NCBI GenBank assembly: GCA_023248735.1
Contig: JAHFDY010000025.1
Location: 1 to 35,175 of the forward strand
DNA: 35,175 nucleotides
Source: Myxococcales bacterium
Lineage (GTDB): Bacteria; Myxococcota_A; Polyangia; Polyangiales; Polyangiaceae
Direction of reading: 5' to 3'
Shown piece after piece: positions 12,146 to 20,818 of this stretch (position 1 is its first letter; every line of letters begins with the position of its first letter). The position numbers and the translations under genes were made by a program. Below the pieces are notes generated by a model. That model was not told the DNA's origin and ran no database searches. It worked only from the letters and a program-made list of their open reading frames with translations.

Positions 12146-12700
12146 TCACGATTCCGCTTCCGGGATACACTCGCGCACTTCCGCAATAACCTCGTCTACG
12201 GCCGCGACTCCAAGTCCCATTCCGTCCGCGAATCGATCAAGCAGCGCACGCTCTTCAACGCTCACGTCATGGCTCGCAAGCGCGACCACTGCGGCGATCC
12301 GCAATAGCTCACGCGCAAAGTCTGGGCGCACGACTGAATCGATCACAAGCTGCACGCGTCGCTCGAAACCATCGCGCTCTAGGTCTGTCTCAAAGTCCTC
12401 CACGAGGGTCGCCACTTGACCGCGCGGAAGCGAACCGTCGCTCAAGTTGTGCAACACCTGCTCGAGTGCGCGACGCTCGGTTTCATCGAAGTGACCGTCG
12501 GCGTGCGCTACCAAAATCGCGGCGCCCACCATCGCTTCGAACAGCGCAACGAGATGCGGATCGAAACCCGTCGGAATCGTCGACTCATCGTCGGGACGCG
12601 CACCGTAGGTGGCCGCGGCGAGCGCCCAAACTGAGCGCCTCGCGCTCCCGTTTGACTTCTGCATCAAGGTCTTGAGTTGGGCCAAGCGCGATTCTGACAT
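12146..12700 (-). CDS. TerB-like (tellurite resistance TerB family) protein
   Basis: All-helical TerB-type domain over roughly residues 50-178 of 184. The family hallmark acidic segments are present: VAHADGHFDETERR (65-77) and HDVSVEERALLDRFADGMGL (144-163), which correspond to the two pseudo-symmetric, metal-coordinating loops of TerB. TerB proteins are membrane-associated or cytoplasmic parts of stress-response assemblies; a direct tellurite role is not implied. ATG 12700 is chosen because the upstream codons (the frame is open to 12859) are antisense to the end of the preceding gene and Arg/His-rich. GTG 12715 is an alternative start. It lies 46 bp after the carboxypeptidase-regulatory lipoprotein and is probably the last gene of that operon. 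Confidence 0.85.
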   Translation of the reverse strand: MSESRLAQLKTLMQKSNGSARRSVWALAAATYGARPDDESTIPTGFDPHLVALFEAMVGAAILVAHADGHFDETERRALEQVLHNLSDGSLPRGQVATLVEDFETDLERDGFERRVQLVIDSVVRPDFARELLRIAAVVALASHDVSVEERALLDRFADGMGLGVAAVDEVIAEVRECIPEAES

Positions 12701-12746
12701 TGGAAGGGCGCTCACCTTACACGAATGCCAACGCACAGCGTGGTTT

Positions 12747-14642
12747 TCATTGCAGTGCACCCGCGTCCGTAGGGTGCGCTGCGCTCGTAAGCGCAGGCTT
12801 GGGTGCCGTGTCGATGTACGTCCGCGTTGCCTTCCCAGAGTGCGGTGCACCGGCACCAAGCAGCTCCACTACGCCATTGGTATCCGACAGGCCTCTTCCG
12901 ATCTCGATCGGTACCAGAGCACCATCTGCGGGAGCATAAACGCGCACCCACGCCCAGGGGATCGGGTTACCCGCTGGATCCCTGAGAGCCATCGAAAAGT
13001 GTATCGGCGCGGGCACAGCGATCTCGATGCCTTCACGCGTGTGATCGGTTCCTGAAATCAGAACGTCCGCACGCACGACCCAGGGCAACCCTGAACCATT
13101 CGCCGGTCGCACAACAAGATCGTACGTGCCCGCATCCGCAATCAGCTCAAATGTCCCTTCGCTTGACGTTGTTGCCCTTGCGGCTCTCTGCGTGACGAGT
13201 GGCGGCGCGTGGTTGATATCGCGATTGGCCGCAGCTGGTAGTAATTCGACCTCCGCACCCGCGAGCGCACGACCGTCAGCAACCCGCGCCAGTCCACGCA
13301 CCGAAAGGCCAGGGCCAACGACGAAACTCTTCCCTGCCTGCACGTCATTGACGAGATCGACCAGCATCGTGGTCTCCGTCATCGCAAGCACTGGGGATCG
13401 AGGAACGAGTGTGAGCGCGTACTCGCCTCGGGGCAGCGTCGTCGCGAAGAGCCCGTCGCGATCCGTCGAAAGCGTGGTGCTCCACGTCAAGCTCTGTGAG
13501 AACTCAAGCTCGGGATCCGAAATGTAGACGCGCGCACTTCGGATGACCACGTCAGCGACGACGGGCGAACCGTCGTGTAAGATGCGACCACTGACGCGAG
13601 CTGGCTTCGGGATCGCGGGATACTCCACGCGATCGAATGGTTGCCCCGCCTGCTTGAAGACCACCAAAGTCGGGAGCTCGGGGTTACTCGGCGTCACCAC
13701 AAGTTCCGCGTGCGAAAGTGCGTCCTTGTCCGCCGGCAGTCGGTGCGTGAAAAACCGAACGGGCAGCTGCTGCCCGCGCAGCTCGGCGCGCGATGAAATG
13801 CGACGTCCCGTCGTTGCCTCTCGAAGGTACGCAGACCATCCGTCGAGGCTGCCTTCGTCTCGCGAGATTGCGAACTCCGGGACGGACATATCACCACCGA
13901 TGCTCGGTGTCAGATCCACATCATCCACCGTCACGCGTTCAAACAGCGACCCACCTTGCTCAACTGCAACGGCACGGTCAGCCCCACGGGTGTCCGGAGG
14001 AAAAATGTCGAAGGCAGCCTCCGGCATCAGCGATCGCCCATAAAATCCGGGAGTGAGCGTCGCGACAAAACCAGCGCTCTCCCCATCAAACGGCCCCGGA
14101 CCCGCGAGCGCCTTCGCGAATGTAACTTTATCAGCGACAATCGGAGGCGCGCCGATCCCCAGCGCCGCGGCGTCCACAAGACGACCATCTCGCAGTTTCA
14201 CGAGTGGAAAGTAGGTCGCCGACACGGGGAGCGAGGTTGCCTGTAGACCATTGCCAAGATCGGTCTTGAGAATGCCGCCGATGAGTGCGTTCGTTGGAAC
14301 GTACTGTCCCTCCGCACGCAACGTGAGCGGCAGCGGCATGCAAGGCACCGCGAGCGCACAAGGCACGCTTCCGAGTCTCACCGCGCGTTCGCTCAGCAAA
14401 AATGTGGCGCCTGGCGCGAAGTATGACGTACGCGGCAAGCTCACTGCGTAGATGAGGTCGTCGATTGTGGCGGTCACACGACAGGCGCCGTCATCACACG
14501 CTGCTTGCGCGTAACGGCTGTCATAGGACGCGTAGAGCGCACAAGCGGATTCGTCACACTGGTTTTTCGGTTGCACGAGCTTTGGAAATGCCTCGAGAGG
14601 TCCGCACGCGGCGAACGCCGCGAGTACCACCATACGTCTCAT
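12747..14642 (-). CDS. Lipoprotein with carboxypeptidase-regulatory-like segments (631 aa)
   Basis: Probably an exported lipoprotein: MRRMVVLAAFAAC is a short signal peptide with a lipobox-like end and lipidation Cys13. A further Cys cluster (CDESAC, then ACDDGAC) follows soon after. The body is long and beta-rich. At least three segments look like carboxypeptidase-regulatory/transthyretin-like beta-sandwiches, with the patterns VSGRILHDGSPVVADVVI, TDRDGLFATTLPRGEYALTL and TSSEGTFELIADAGTYDLVV. Such modules usually act as structural or binding domains on the cell surface. No enzyme motif is seen. It starts three bases after the stop of the 202-aa lipoprotein gene, so the two are surely co-translated and possibly partners. 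The specific function is unknown. Confidence 0.85.
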   Translation of the reverse strand: MRRMVVLAAFAACGPLEAFPKLVQPKNQCDESACALYASYDSRYAQAACDDGACRVTATIDDLIYAVSLPRTSYFAPGATFLLSERAVRLGSVPCALAVPCMPLPLTLRAEGQYVPTNALIGGILKTDLGNGLQATSLPVSATYFPLVKLRDGRLVDAAALGIGAPPIVADKVTFAKALAGPGPFDGESAGFVATLTPGFYGRSLMPEAAFDIFPPDTRGADRAVAVEQGGSLFERVTVDDVDLTPSIGGDMSVPEFAISRDEGSLDGWSAYLREATTGRRISSRAELRGQQLPVRFFTHRLPADKDALSHAELVVTPSNPELPTLVVFKQAGQPFDRVEYPAIPKPARVSGRILHDGSPVVADVVIRSARVYISDPELEFSQSLTWSTTLSTDRDGLFATTLPRGEYALTLVPRSPVLAMTETTMLVDLVNDVQAGKSFVVGPGLSVRGLARVADGRALAGAEVELLPAAANRDINHAPPLVTQRAARATTSSEGTFELIADAGTYDLVVRPANGSGLPWVVRADVLISGTDHTREGIEIAVPAPIHFSMALRDPAGNPIPWAWVRVYAPADGALVPIEIGRGLSDTNGVVELLGAGAPHSGKATRTYIDTAPKPALTSAAHPTDAGALQ

Positions 14643-14645
14643 CGC

Positions 14646-15254
14646 TTACTGACCCACAGCATCGTGAGGTCCGTCGACCAACACGTCGTTCGGAGCGTCC
14701 ACCACACTCGAAGCGTCGAAACGACCGGCGTCATACGTAGGACAGCCGTCGATTGACCCGGATGGATTGTAAAACCAACTAATGGCGTCGCCTCCGGGAG
14801 CGTTTGGTGTGTGTGGCGACGTGCTGTTGAATGAACCCGCAACCAAGAATTCGATCGTGTGACACTTCGTTTGCGTCGAGATGTCGGCGAGCGAAAACGA
14901 TACTGCACGCACGCCACCGTCGATGGTTCCCGGCTCGGGCACTACGGTCCCACCAGCGACCGGCAGTGGATTCGTAACCGGGTCAAAGTCGACAAATGCG
15001 TTCCATGCGAACGTCGCATTCTGATCAACGAGCTCAACAGGTACGATGAAAGTCGGGAGCGGCGGCATCACGACGCGGTCCGTTGTTGGGAATACAGAGC
15101 CCTTCACAATACTTGGGCGCGTCGCTGGGTACCGCGGAAGATCGGCCGGCGGGTCAGCAATGATGCACGAAAGGGTGACCGCCGATCCCAGCAGCAGCGC
15201 GGCGCTTCGATGCACTGTCAGCGACGATCCTTTGCTGGTTGCCGCGAGACGCAT
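14646..15254 (-). CDS. Hypothetical lipoprotein (about 202 aa)
   Basis: Unrecognised exported protein. The signal peptide (RSAALLLGSAVTLSC) ends in a good lipobox with Cys30. The mature part starts Pro-rich (DPPADLPRYPATRP) and is likely beta-structured, with two further Cys (TKCHTI and DGCPTYD) that could form a disulfide. The C-terminus is Asp-rich (VDAPNDVLVDGPHDAVGQ). The start is uncertain: ATG 15254 is used here, while GTG 15215 would give a compact signal peptide starting next to HRSAALLL and has an AAGGA, though 12 nt away. Upstream codons to 15341 run into sppA and are unlikely to be used. It is three bases ahead of the large lipoprotein gene and 67 bp after sppA. Confidence 0.76.
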   Translation of the reverse strand: MRLAATSKGSSLTVHRSAALLLGSAVTLSCIIADPPADLPRYPATRPSIVKGSVFPTTDRVVMPPLPTFIVPVELVDQNATFAWNAFVDFDPVTNPLPVAGGTVVPEPGTIDGGVRAVSFSLADISTQTKCHTIEFLVAGSFNSTSPHTPNAPGGDAISWFYNPSGSIDGCPTYDAGRFDASSVVDAPNDVLVDGPHDAVGQ

Positions 15255-15321
15255 CGCGCACAGTTTCGCACACTCTCGGCCGCGCACAAAAGGCCTTCCT
15301 GCAATGGCCCGTCTGGCGGTG

Positions 15322-17106
15322 TTATTGGACCGACAAGCCAAAAGGTAACACGCAAAGCACCTTTTCTCCGCGAAGCAACGGCATTGCCACTGCTCCCAAT
15401 TGCGTAAGCGCAGGCGTGCGATTCAGAATCGGAGCCGCAAGCGGCCCGACGCTCTCGAGGGGGCTCGCCTGCTCAAACGGGCCATCGTCGTCACCACCCA
15501 GTGCGCTCCACAGTCCACCTTCTTCGCCGAGCATCGTGACACGACCGTCCGCGGTCCCTCCGGCGAGCTCAACGGCCCGTGCGATTGCGTCACGAACGCC
15601 ACCAATTTTGTCGACGAGCTTGCGCCGTTGCGCCTCGTCTCCGCTAAAGATGCGCCCCTCAGCGGATTGCTCCAGTTCCGGACGAGTGATCTTTCCCGCG
15701 CGCCCTTCAATAATGCGACGCAAGAAGAGTTCGTAGATCGACGTCATCCCTTCAAGAACACGAGCGCGCGTTGGCTCGTCCCATGCGTCCAGCAGCGAGA
15801 GGTAGGCCGCGCGACTCGCCGCGCGCGCATCGCCGATCTTCGCCGGAAATGTAACAGCGTGGACGCCAACATCGTCAAGCGTCTTGCCAATACTCAATTT
15901 GCCACCCACAACGCCGATTGAGCCGACGATACTGGTGGGCTGCGCAAAAATCTCATCACCCGCGGAGGCGAGGTAGTACCCACCGCTTGCCGCCATCTCA
16001 CCGACGCTCACGATCAGCTTCTTCTTGGCTCGCAACTTCATGAGGCCGTGCCAAAGGAGGTCACTCGAGAGAGCACTTCCCCCAGGCGAGTCGATACGAA
16101 GGACTACTGCCTTAATCGAGACGTCGCGTTCCGCACGTTCGATGAGCCGCGACAAGCGCCTCTCGCCAATGCCCGATCCAGCACCACGATCGCTTGCCGC
16201 AATGGCGCCCGTTGCACGAATCACAGCGACGGGTGCACTGTCGCCGGCACCCGCAATCGCGCGAAGCACCTCCGCAAGACCCTCGCCCTCCTTCTGTGAC
16301 GAACCGCCGACGACATCCATCGCACGCACCGCACCACACGCTTCCTTGGCTTTGTTGCGTGCCTCGTCGTCATATAAAATGGTGTCGACGAGTCCAGCTT
16401 TGCTTGCGCGTTCAGGATAGAACGGCCCGTCCTCGATGACCGCGTCCTCGAGCTTCGGCCTCCCCTCACGAATCCGAGCGAGCCAGTGTTTGCGCAGCCC
16501 GGCAAGCGTCGACTCGAGCGACTCCTTCGCTTGCGGGCTCGGACCATCGCGCGTGATCGACTCTTCGGCACCCTTATACTGACCCACCTGAAGGATGTCG
16601 ATGTGCACCTTGAGAGAGTCGAGCAACTTCCGAAAGTAGACGACTTGCGCGGCAATACCGATGTTCTCGACTTCGCCCGCAGGCGATATTGCAATCGAGC
16701 TGCAGGCGCGCGCCGCAAGCATCAAAGTCGAATTCGTGTAGCCCTCCGCGTGACAAAAAATCTTCTTGCCGGCATCGCGCAGCTTGATGAGTGTCGAAGC
16801 AAGCTCGTCGGCCTTCGACAGTCCGATGGGCGCTGCGCCGAGCGAAACGTAAATTCCCTTGACTTCATCCTTCTTGGCGAGCCGCTCGATCGTTCTCACC
16901 GTCTCGAGAAATTTCGGTTTGTGCGAAGGAAGACCGAGCATATTCCCCTGGGGTTCTTCGGGCAGCCCTTGGCTGAGATCAATCACCGCAAGCGCTGGTC
17001 CCTTCCGCGGCTCCTCCGGCGTTGCTGTCGACCCTCCCTTCTCGCGACCCCCGCAAGCGGTGCCTGCCACGATAATCGTAACAGCCAGAGAGACATTTCG
17101 CATCAT
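15322..17106 (-). CDS. sppA: Signal peptide peptidase SppA, 67K-type, lipoprotein-like
   Basis: Serine protease that clears cleaved signal peptides and perhaps other membrane-associated peptides. It is the double-length (two ClpP-like repeat) form, 594 aa, like E. coli SppA. The catalytic pair is split between the halves as expected: Lys178 in VGQYKGAEE in the N-half, and Ser374 in GEMAASGGYYLAS in the C-half. RIDSPGGS (337-344) forms the oxyanion region. The N-terminus MRNVSLAVTIIVAGTAC looks like a lipoprotein signal (Cys18) rather than the usual membrane anchor, although the lipobox is weak (GTAC). ATG 17106 overlaps the upstream stop as ATGA; a second ATG follows at 17103. Translation is therefore coupled to the zinc-ribbon/TPR gene. 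Confidence 0.95.
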   Translation of the reverse strand: MMRNVSLAVTIIVAGTACGGREKGGSTATPEEPRKGPALAVIDLSQGLPEEPQGNMLGLPSHKPKFLETVRTIERLAKKDEVKGIYVSLGAAPIGLSKADELASTLIKLRDAGKKIFCHAEGYTNSTLMLAARACSSIAISPAGEVENIGIAAQVVYFRKLLDSLKVHIDILQVGQYKGAEESITRDGPSPQAKESLESTLAGLRKHWLARIREGRPKLEDAVIEDGPFYPERASKAGLVDTILYDDEARNKAKEACGAVRAMDVVGGSSQKEGEGLAEVLRAIAGAGDSAPVAVIRATGAIAASDRGAGSGIGERRLSRLIERAERDVSIKAVVLRIDSPGGSALSSDLLWHGLMKLRAKKKLIVSVGEMAASGGYYLASAGDEIFAQPTSIVGSIGVVGGKLSIGKTLDDVGVHAVTFPAKIGDARAASRAAYLSLLDAWDEPTRARVLEGMTSIYELFLRRIIEGRAGKITRPELEQSAEGRIFSGDEAQRRKLVDKIGGVRDAIARAVELAGGTADGRVTMLGEEGGLWSALGGDDDGPFEQASPLESVGPLAAPILNRTPALTQLGAVAMPLLRGEKVLCVLPFGLSVQ

Positions 17107-19205
17107 GGTTGCTCCGGATCGGGTGGGGGCGGTGGGGGCTTTGGCGGAGGCGCCGGCGGCACGGCGGGAGGTGCCGTCGTGGCCTTCGGCTCCGGCTCCG
17201 CGGGAGCGATCGGTTCGTCGGGCGTTTTGACGGACGTAGCAGGCGCACCGCCCGCTTCGGCGGGCAGTGCAGTTGTCCCTTTGACTCGCTTCGCGATGTG
17301 GGCTGGGTACGCGCTTTCTGGGAAGCGATCGACGATCTCTCGATAGATGCGCATCGCCTCGCCCTGCTGGCCGCTCGCCCAGTACGTGTCGCCAAGCGAG
17401 ATCATCGCAGGCAAGTACGAACCATTCGCTGCCAGGGCTCGCTTGTAGTCGCCGATTGCGCCCGAGGCGTCCCCCGTGGCTCGCTTCACATTGCCGAGGC
17501 CCGTAAGCGCCTCGGGATCCCCCGGGTTCTTCGCGACGAGCGCCTCATAAATGGACCGCGCCTGACCGAAGTCACGTTTGGCCATTGCGTGAGAAGCCTC
17601 GCGGCTCGATCCCTCCACCACTGCGGACCCATCGAAGGCCGCGACTTGCGACGCATCGACGGGTGACGCATCCGCCTTCGCCATTGGTCCAGCATCTTTA
17701 CTATCTAGCGCGCGCCGCAAGAGATCAATTGCGGGGTGCTTTGCACGGATCGTTGAAAGGCGATCGAGCTCATTGCGTGCATCGGCGGGCCGACCAAGCG
17801 AGATTAGCACGCTCACGAGAAGGGCTCGGGCCCGACCAAGTTCGCTCTCGCCGGTTGCGGCCGCCGTTAGCCGATCCACGACCGAAGGCGGTAGTGCGCC
17901 GCCCTGCGCAATGTCGAGCGCCGCAAGGCTGTACGCCGTGTCGTTGTCCCGCAAAGGAGCTTTCTCAACGAGAGCGCGGGCCGCCGTGAGTTCGCCCAAG
18001 ATCCGGAGTGCGTCGATGCGCGCGCGAACGACGTCAGGGTCCTGCGGCGCCATGGCAAACGCCTTAAGAGTTGCCTGCCCCGCCTGCCGCGCGAAGTCGT
18101 CGGATTTGCGCGAGGGATCGAGACGACCAATGAGCCATTGTTCATCCGCAATGGCCGTCAGAACCCTCGCACGCAAAGTTGTGATCGCTTGAGCGTTCGG
18201 ACTTTGCGTTGCATCAACCTTCGCCCGCGCTTCCTCAAGGCGGCCCGACCGAAGCAATTTTTCGATCACCTCGGCTTCGGCCGGAGGTGAAGCGACCGGT
18301 GTTTCGATCTCCGTAGCCGCCGTGTGCGCACGCAACGCAAGTGCGCCTACTACTCCTGCGCCGAGCAACAAAACGCCGGCAATCACCCAACCTCCCATGC
18401 GCGGACGTGAGCCACCCAGGTCGTCGATCGCACTTGGTCGGTCGGTGTACAAACTCGGATGCGCGGGTGGCGGCATGGGCGACGAGAACCGATGTTGGTG
18501 ATCAAATTCAACGTTCGGTGCCGGCGTCGAATTCATCGGTGTTTGCGCCGCCACATCGTCAACTCTCTGAATCAATTCACGCGGAACGGCGGGTGGTGCG
18601 ACGTTCGGCGCTAGTGGTGTACCGATCCCAATCGTTCGCATTGGCACAAGTGGCTTGTGCACCACCGGCGGAGGAACCGAAGGCGTTCGGACCTGTGTCG
18701 CGGCTATCTTGGGGGCCGCTGAAGGCGACGGTGGAACGGTGGCCGCTCGACTGGTTCCGACTGCCGGAGGCGGAGGAATTGTCGGCACCTTTGGTCTCGG
18801 TTGAGCGACGGCCACGACTGCGGGAGGGACCGCAGAAGACACGCGGGCCGCAGGGGGCGTCGGAGGAATCGTTGGTACCTGCCGCGGCGGGGGTGAGGAG
18901 GCGATCGCAAAGAACGTTGCTAGCTCCGCAATCTCGCCGAGAACACGCTCACGACCGTCGCGCACCAAACGATCGCGACGCGTAACCTGTCCCTGTCGAA
19001 TCGCCTGATGCAGCTCTCGAAGTGACGCAAACTCAACGGCGGGTAGTGTCTCGCGAAGCACGTGCCATCGATCCGAAGTTGCGCTGCTCGGCTGCAAGCG
19101 AAATTGATGGCCACACTGCGTGCAACGCACCTTCGTACCGCGCGCACTCACGAGCGCATCGTCGAATTCGTAACGGGTGTTGCAGCGTTCGCACTGGACG
19201 TCCAC
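17103..19205 (-). CDS. Zinc-ribbon / GYF-like / TM / TPR protein (700 aa)
   Basis: Composite protein of a type common in myxobacteria. It starts with an MJ0042-like zinc ribbon (Cys5, Cys8, Cys28, Cys31). A segment at about 46-100 (DRWHVLRE to LATFF) is reminiscent of a GYF_2/DUF4339 domain. A long Pro/Ala-rich stretch follows (about 104-265), then one membrane helix (GGWVIAGVLLLGAGVVGALAL, about 271-291). After that come TPR-like helices, clearest in the EARSIYEAL-type region near 560-640 (DPEALTGLGNVKRATGDASG). The C-terminus is Pro-rich and includes six consecutive Pro. The layout implies a cytoplasmic ribbon domain and extracytoplasmic TPRs, so it may bridge the membrane; the partner is not known. 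GTG 19205 is preceded by AAGGGAT. Its stop overlaps the sppA start. Confidence 0.88.
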   Translation of the reverse strand: MDVQCERCNTRYEFDDALVSARGTKVRCTQCGHQFRLQPSSATSDRWHVLRETLPAVEFASLRELHQAIRQGQVTRRDRLVRDGRERVLGEIAELATFFAIASSPPPRQVPTIPPTPPAARVSSAVPPAVVAVAQPRPKVPTIPPPPAVGTSRAATVPPSPSAAPKIAATQVRTPSVPPPVVHKPLVPMRTIGIGTPLAPNVAPPAVPRELIQRVDDVAAQTPMNSTPAPNVEFDHQHRFSSPMPPPAHPSLYTDRPSAIDDLGGSRPRMGGWVIAGVLLLGAGVVGALALRAHTAATEIETPVASPPAEAEVIEKLLRSGRLEEARAKVDATQSPNAQAITTLRARVLTAIADEQWLIGRLDPSRKSDDFARQAGQATLKAFAMAPQDPDVVRARIDALRILGELTAARALVEKAPLRDNDTAYSLAALDIAQGGALPPSVVDRLTAAATGESELGRARALLVSVLISLGRPADARNELDRLSTIRAKHPAIDLLRRALDSKDAGPMAKADASPVDASQVAAFDGSAVVEGSSREASHAMAKRDFGQARSIYEALVAKNPGDPEALTGLGNVKRATGDASGAIGDYKRALAANGSYLPAMISLGDTYWASGQQGEAMRIYREIVDRFPESAYPAHIAKRVKGTTALPAEAGGAPATSVKTPDEPIAPAEPEPKATTAPPAVPPAPPPKPPPPPPDPEQP

Positions 19206-19254
19206 GTCGATCCCTTACACTACACGTTTGTGCGGGGGCGGCGAACTTGACGCA

Positions 19255-20040
19255 TCATTGCCTACGCCGCGCCGTCACACACGCCAGTTCGACCGTAAGA
19301 CCGAATGGTCGATCGCTCCAATAGCGATCAATAGCGTCGCGGAGGTATCGAAATGCTGGGTCAGCCTGCGTAATGCCAGCGGATCCTGCAACAGTTGGTA
19401 GGATATATTGTAACCACGCCGGATCAGAAAAAAGCGCGTTCGCGTCGACGAACGAAAGCTCAAATTTGTGTCTCGTCGCCTCCACATAAGTGAAACCGAT
19501 CGAGGGCCACACTTGCTCGAGGTGTTCGGGCACGTTGCGTTCGATCGCGTGCCCAGAGAGGCTGGTCGTGAGGGCGGGACGATCGAGCTTGAGCGCACAC
19601 TCGCGGAGCAAATCGAAGAGCTCCACGAAGGACTGTCCAGACGGACTGCACACGATCAACTGCCCTCGCGGCGCCAACAACCGCGCAGATTCGCGCAGTA
19701 CATTTTGCCAATGCGCAACGGGTGGATGAACAGCAATCGCGTGCGAAAAAGACGCTTGCGGCAACGAGGACGGAAAGCCCTCGATGACGAGCGGCTGAAA
19801 CATCGACCCTTCGGAGATGCGCGCAGCCGCGACGGCGAGGGCGTCGCGCGAAGGGTCGAGCCCATAGAGGTGCGTATCGGGGAAGCGATTGAACAACGCG
19901 GGTGCGAGGTACCCGTCACCACAAAAGAGCTGCGCGACTTGCGGAGCGTCACCGGCGACCATCGCCGCCAAAGCATGTCCGACGAAGGGCTCGAGATAGG
20001 CCCACGCGGCGACGCTATCGAAGCCCGCAAGAAAGGTCAT
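19255..20040 (-). CDS. Class I SAM-dependent methyltransferase-like protein
   Basis: Rossmann-type methyltransferase fold of 261 aa. Motif I is VAQLFCGDGYLAPA (about 35-48), corresponding to the glycine-rich SAM loop. It is followed by LYGLDPSRDAL (58-68) with the acidic residue that normally holds the SAM ribose, and by HAIAVHPPVAHWQNVLRESARLLAPRGQLIV (about 105-135), matching the motif IV to post-motif region of type-11 methyltransferases. The substrate is unknown. Motif I has Cys-Gly-Asp-Gly rather than the usual G-x-G-x-G, so activity is likely but unproven. The start overlaps the HEAT gene stop as ATGA (20037-20040), and a 49-bp gap precedes the zinc-ribbon gene, consistent with a single operon. 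Confidence 0.85.
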   Translation of the reverse strand: MTFLAGFDSVAAWAYLEPFVGHALAAMVAGDAPQVAQLFCGDGYLAPALFNRFPDTHLYGLDPSRDALAVAAARISEGSMFQPLVIEGFPSSLPQASFSHAIAVHPPVAHWQNVLRESARLLAPRGQLIVCSPSGQSFVELFDLLRECALKLDRPALTTSLSGHAIERNVPEHLEQVWPSIGFTYVEATRHKFELSFVDANALFSDPAWLQYILPTVAGSAGITQADPAFRYLRDAIDRYWSDRPFGLTVELACVTARRRQ

Positions 20041-20696
20041 TCTCGTTGCGCGCGTGCTGCGGAAAGGAGCTCACTTGCCTCAGCTGCGAGCTCGCCGATT
20101 GTCACCTGGCCGGTCGACTCTTCTTCTTCATCGTCGAGTTGCACTGTGCGACCATCGCTCAGCAACTTGTCGATCTCTGGAAGCAGCGCGGGATCGCCTG
20201 CTGCCGCCGCCGCTGCAACCGCCGCCGCAACCGCTTCGGGATCCGAGTGACGAAGAAACTTGCCAAGCAACTTGACGACCCCGGGCTCCGGCACTTCAGC
20301 GAGAAGGTACGGAAGCTCAGCAAGCGCTGGATTGCCTGGTGGAAGACGTTCCAGCGCGCGCTCCACCCCAAGCGCAACATCCTTGAAGCGCGAATAGACG
20401 AGCTCCTCGAGCACTTCGCCCGCAGAAAATCTGGCTTCGGGCTCCTCGCTGCCCAGAATTGAAATCAATGTGTCGACGATCTTCGCTCCGCCTTCGAACT
20501 GCCCGAGCGCCTCTGCGATGCACGACAAGACGATCGCTTCGTCTTCGCCCCCTGTCCCTAGCGCCATCGTGGAACGCTTCGCGAGCTGTTCGACGACGAG
20601 CGCCTCAGGGTGATCGGCCAACTTCGACTGCGCGTCGCGCACTTGGCGTTCCGCGCTAAACAATTGATCAATCAGCCCAGAAATCGCTGCAGTCAT
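20037..20696 (-). CDS. HEAT-repeat-like protein (219 aa)
   Basis: Alpha-solenoid protein without signal or membrane segment. Repeats of the type AKIVDTLISILGSEEPEARFSAGEVLEELV and GVVKLLGKFLRHSDPEAVAAAVAAA resemble HEAT/PBS-type helical hairpins, which bind other proteins. An Ala-rich run (VAAAVAAAAAAGDP) is encoded by a GCN-repeat stretch near 20195-20235. The C-terminal tail is acidic (LDDEEEES). ATG 20696 is preferred to an upstream ATG at 20732, which would add 12 residues. It is the first gene of the minus-strand run and overlaps the methyltransferase by ATGA. No clear Shine-Dalgarno is seen; a hairpin occupies 20709-20722 just upstream. Confidence 0.82.
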   Translation of the reverse strand: MTAAISGLIDQLFSAERQVRDAQSKLADHPEALVVEQLAKRSTMALGTGGEDEAIVLSCIAEALGQFEGGAKIVDTLISILGSEEPEARFSAGEVLEELVYSRFKDVALGVERALERLPPGNPALAELPYLLAEVPEPGVVKLLGKFLRHSDPEAVAAAVAAAAAAGDPALLPEIDKLLSDGRTVQLDDEEEESTGQVTIGELAAEASELLSAARAQRE

Positions 20697-20708
20697 GCCT
20701 GCGGCAAT

Positions 20709-20722
20709 AGGCCTTGCGGCCT
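20709..20722 (-). promoter_or_regulatory. Hairpin with GCAA (GNRA) tetraloop before the HEAT gene
   Basis: On the minus strand AGGCC-GCAA-GGCCT is a 5-bp perfect stem closed by a GNRA-type tetraloop, ending 12 nt before ATG 20696. It sits close to the ribosome-binding position of the first gene of a seven-gene run, so it could affect translation initiation. Its use is inference. Confidence 0.33.
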
Positions 20723-20739
20723 CAGCGCGCAATCGTAAA

Positions 20740-20771
20740 GGGGCTTCTCGGTGCGGGGATGTAGAAGCCCC
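20740..20771. repeat. 9-bp perfect inverted repeat in divergent intergenic region
   Basis: GGGGCTTCT (20740-20748) and AGAAGCCCC (20763-20771) are exact inverted copies with a 14-nt spacer, midway between the divergent HEAT and M23 genes. As DNA it could be an operator. As minus-strand RNA it makes a strong stem followed by TTTACG, reminiscent of an attenuator. No gene upstream on the minus strand needs a terminator here. Confidence 0.5.
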
Positions 20772-20818
20772 GACGGAATGGACACCAGCGTCCGTTTGCT
20801 GTCATCTCAACCGGGAAA

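Noticed and set aside
17118-17138. G-quadruplex near the sppA start
   Set aside because: The plus-strand G runs (3, 5, 2, 5) give only three runs of three or more separated by single bases, and they are simply the complement of Pro codons.
16486-17346. Plus-strand 286-codon open frame over sppA and the zinc-ribbon gene
   Set aside because: Antisense to two clearly real genes. Its Gly-rich tail is only the complement of the polyproline tract.
20195-20235. GCN trinucleotide tract as a microsatellite
   Set aside because: It is short, imperfect and encodes an Ala-rich helix inside a HEAT-like repeat, which is ordinary for GC-rich genomes.
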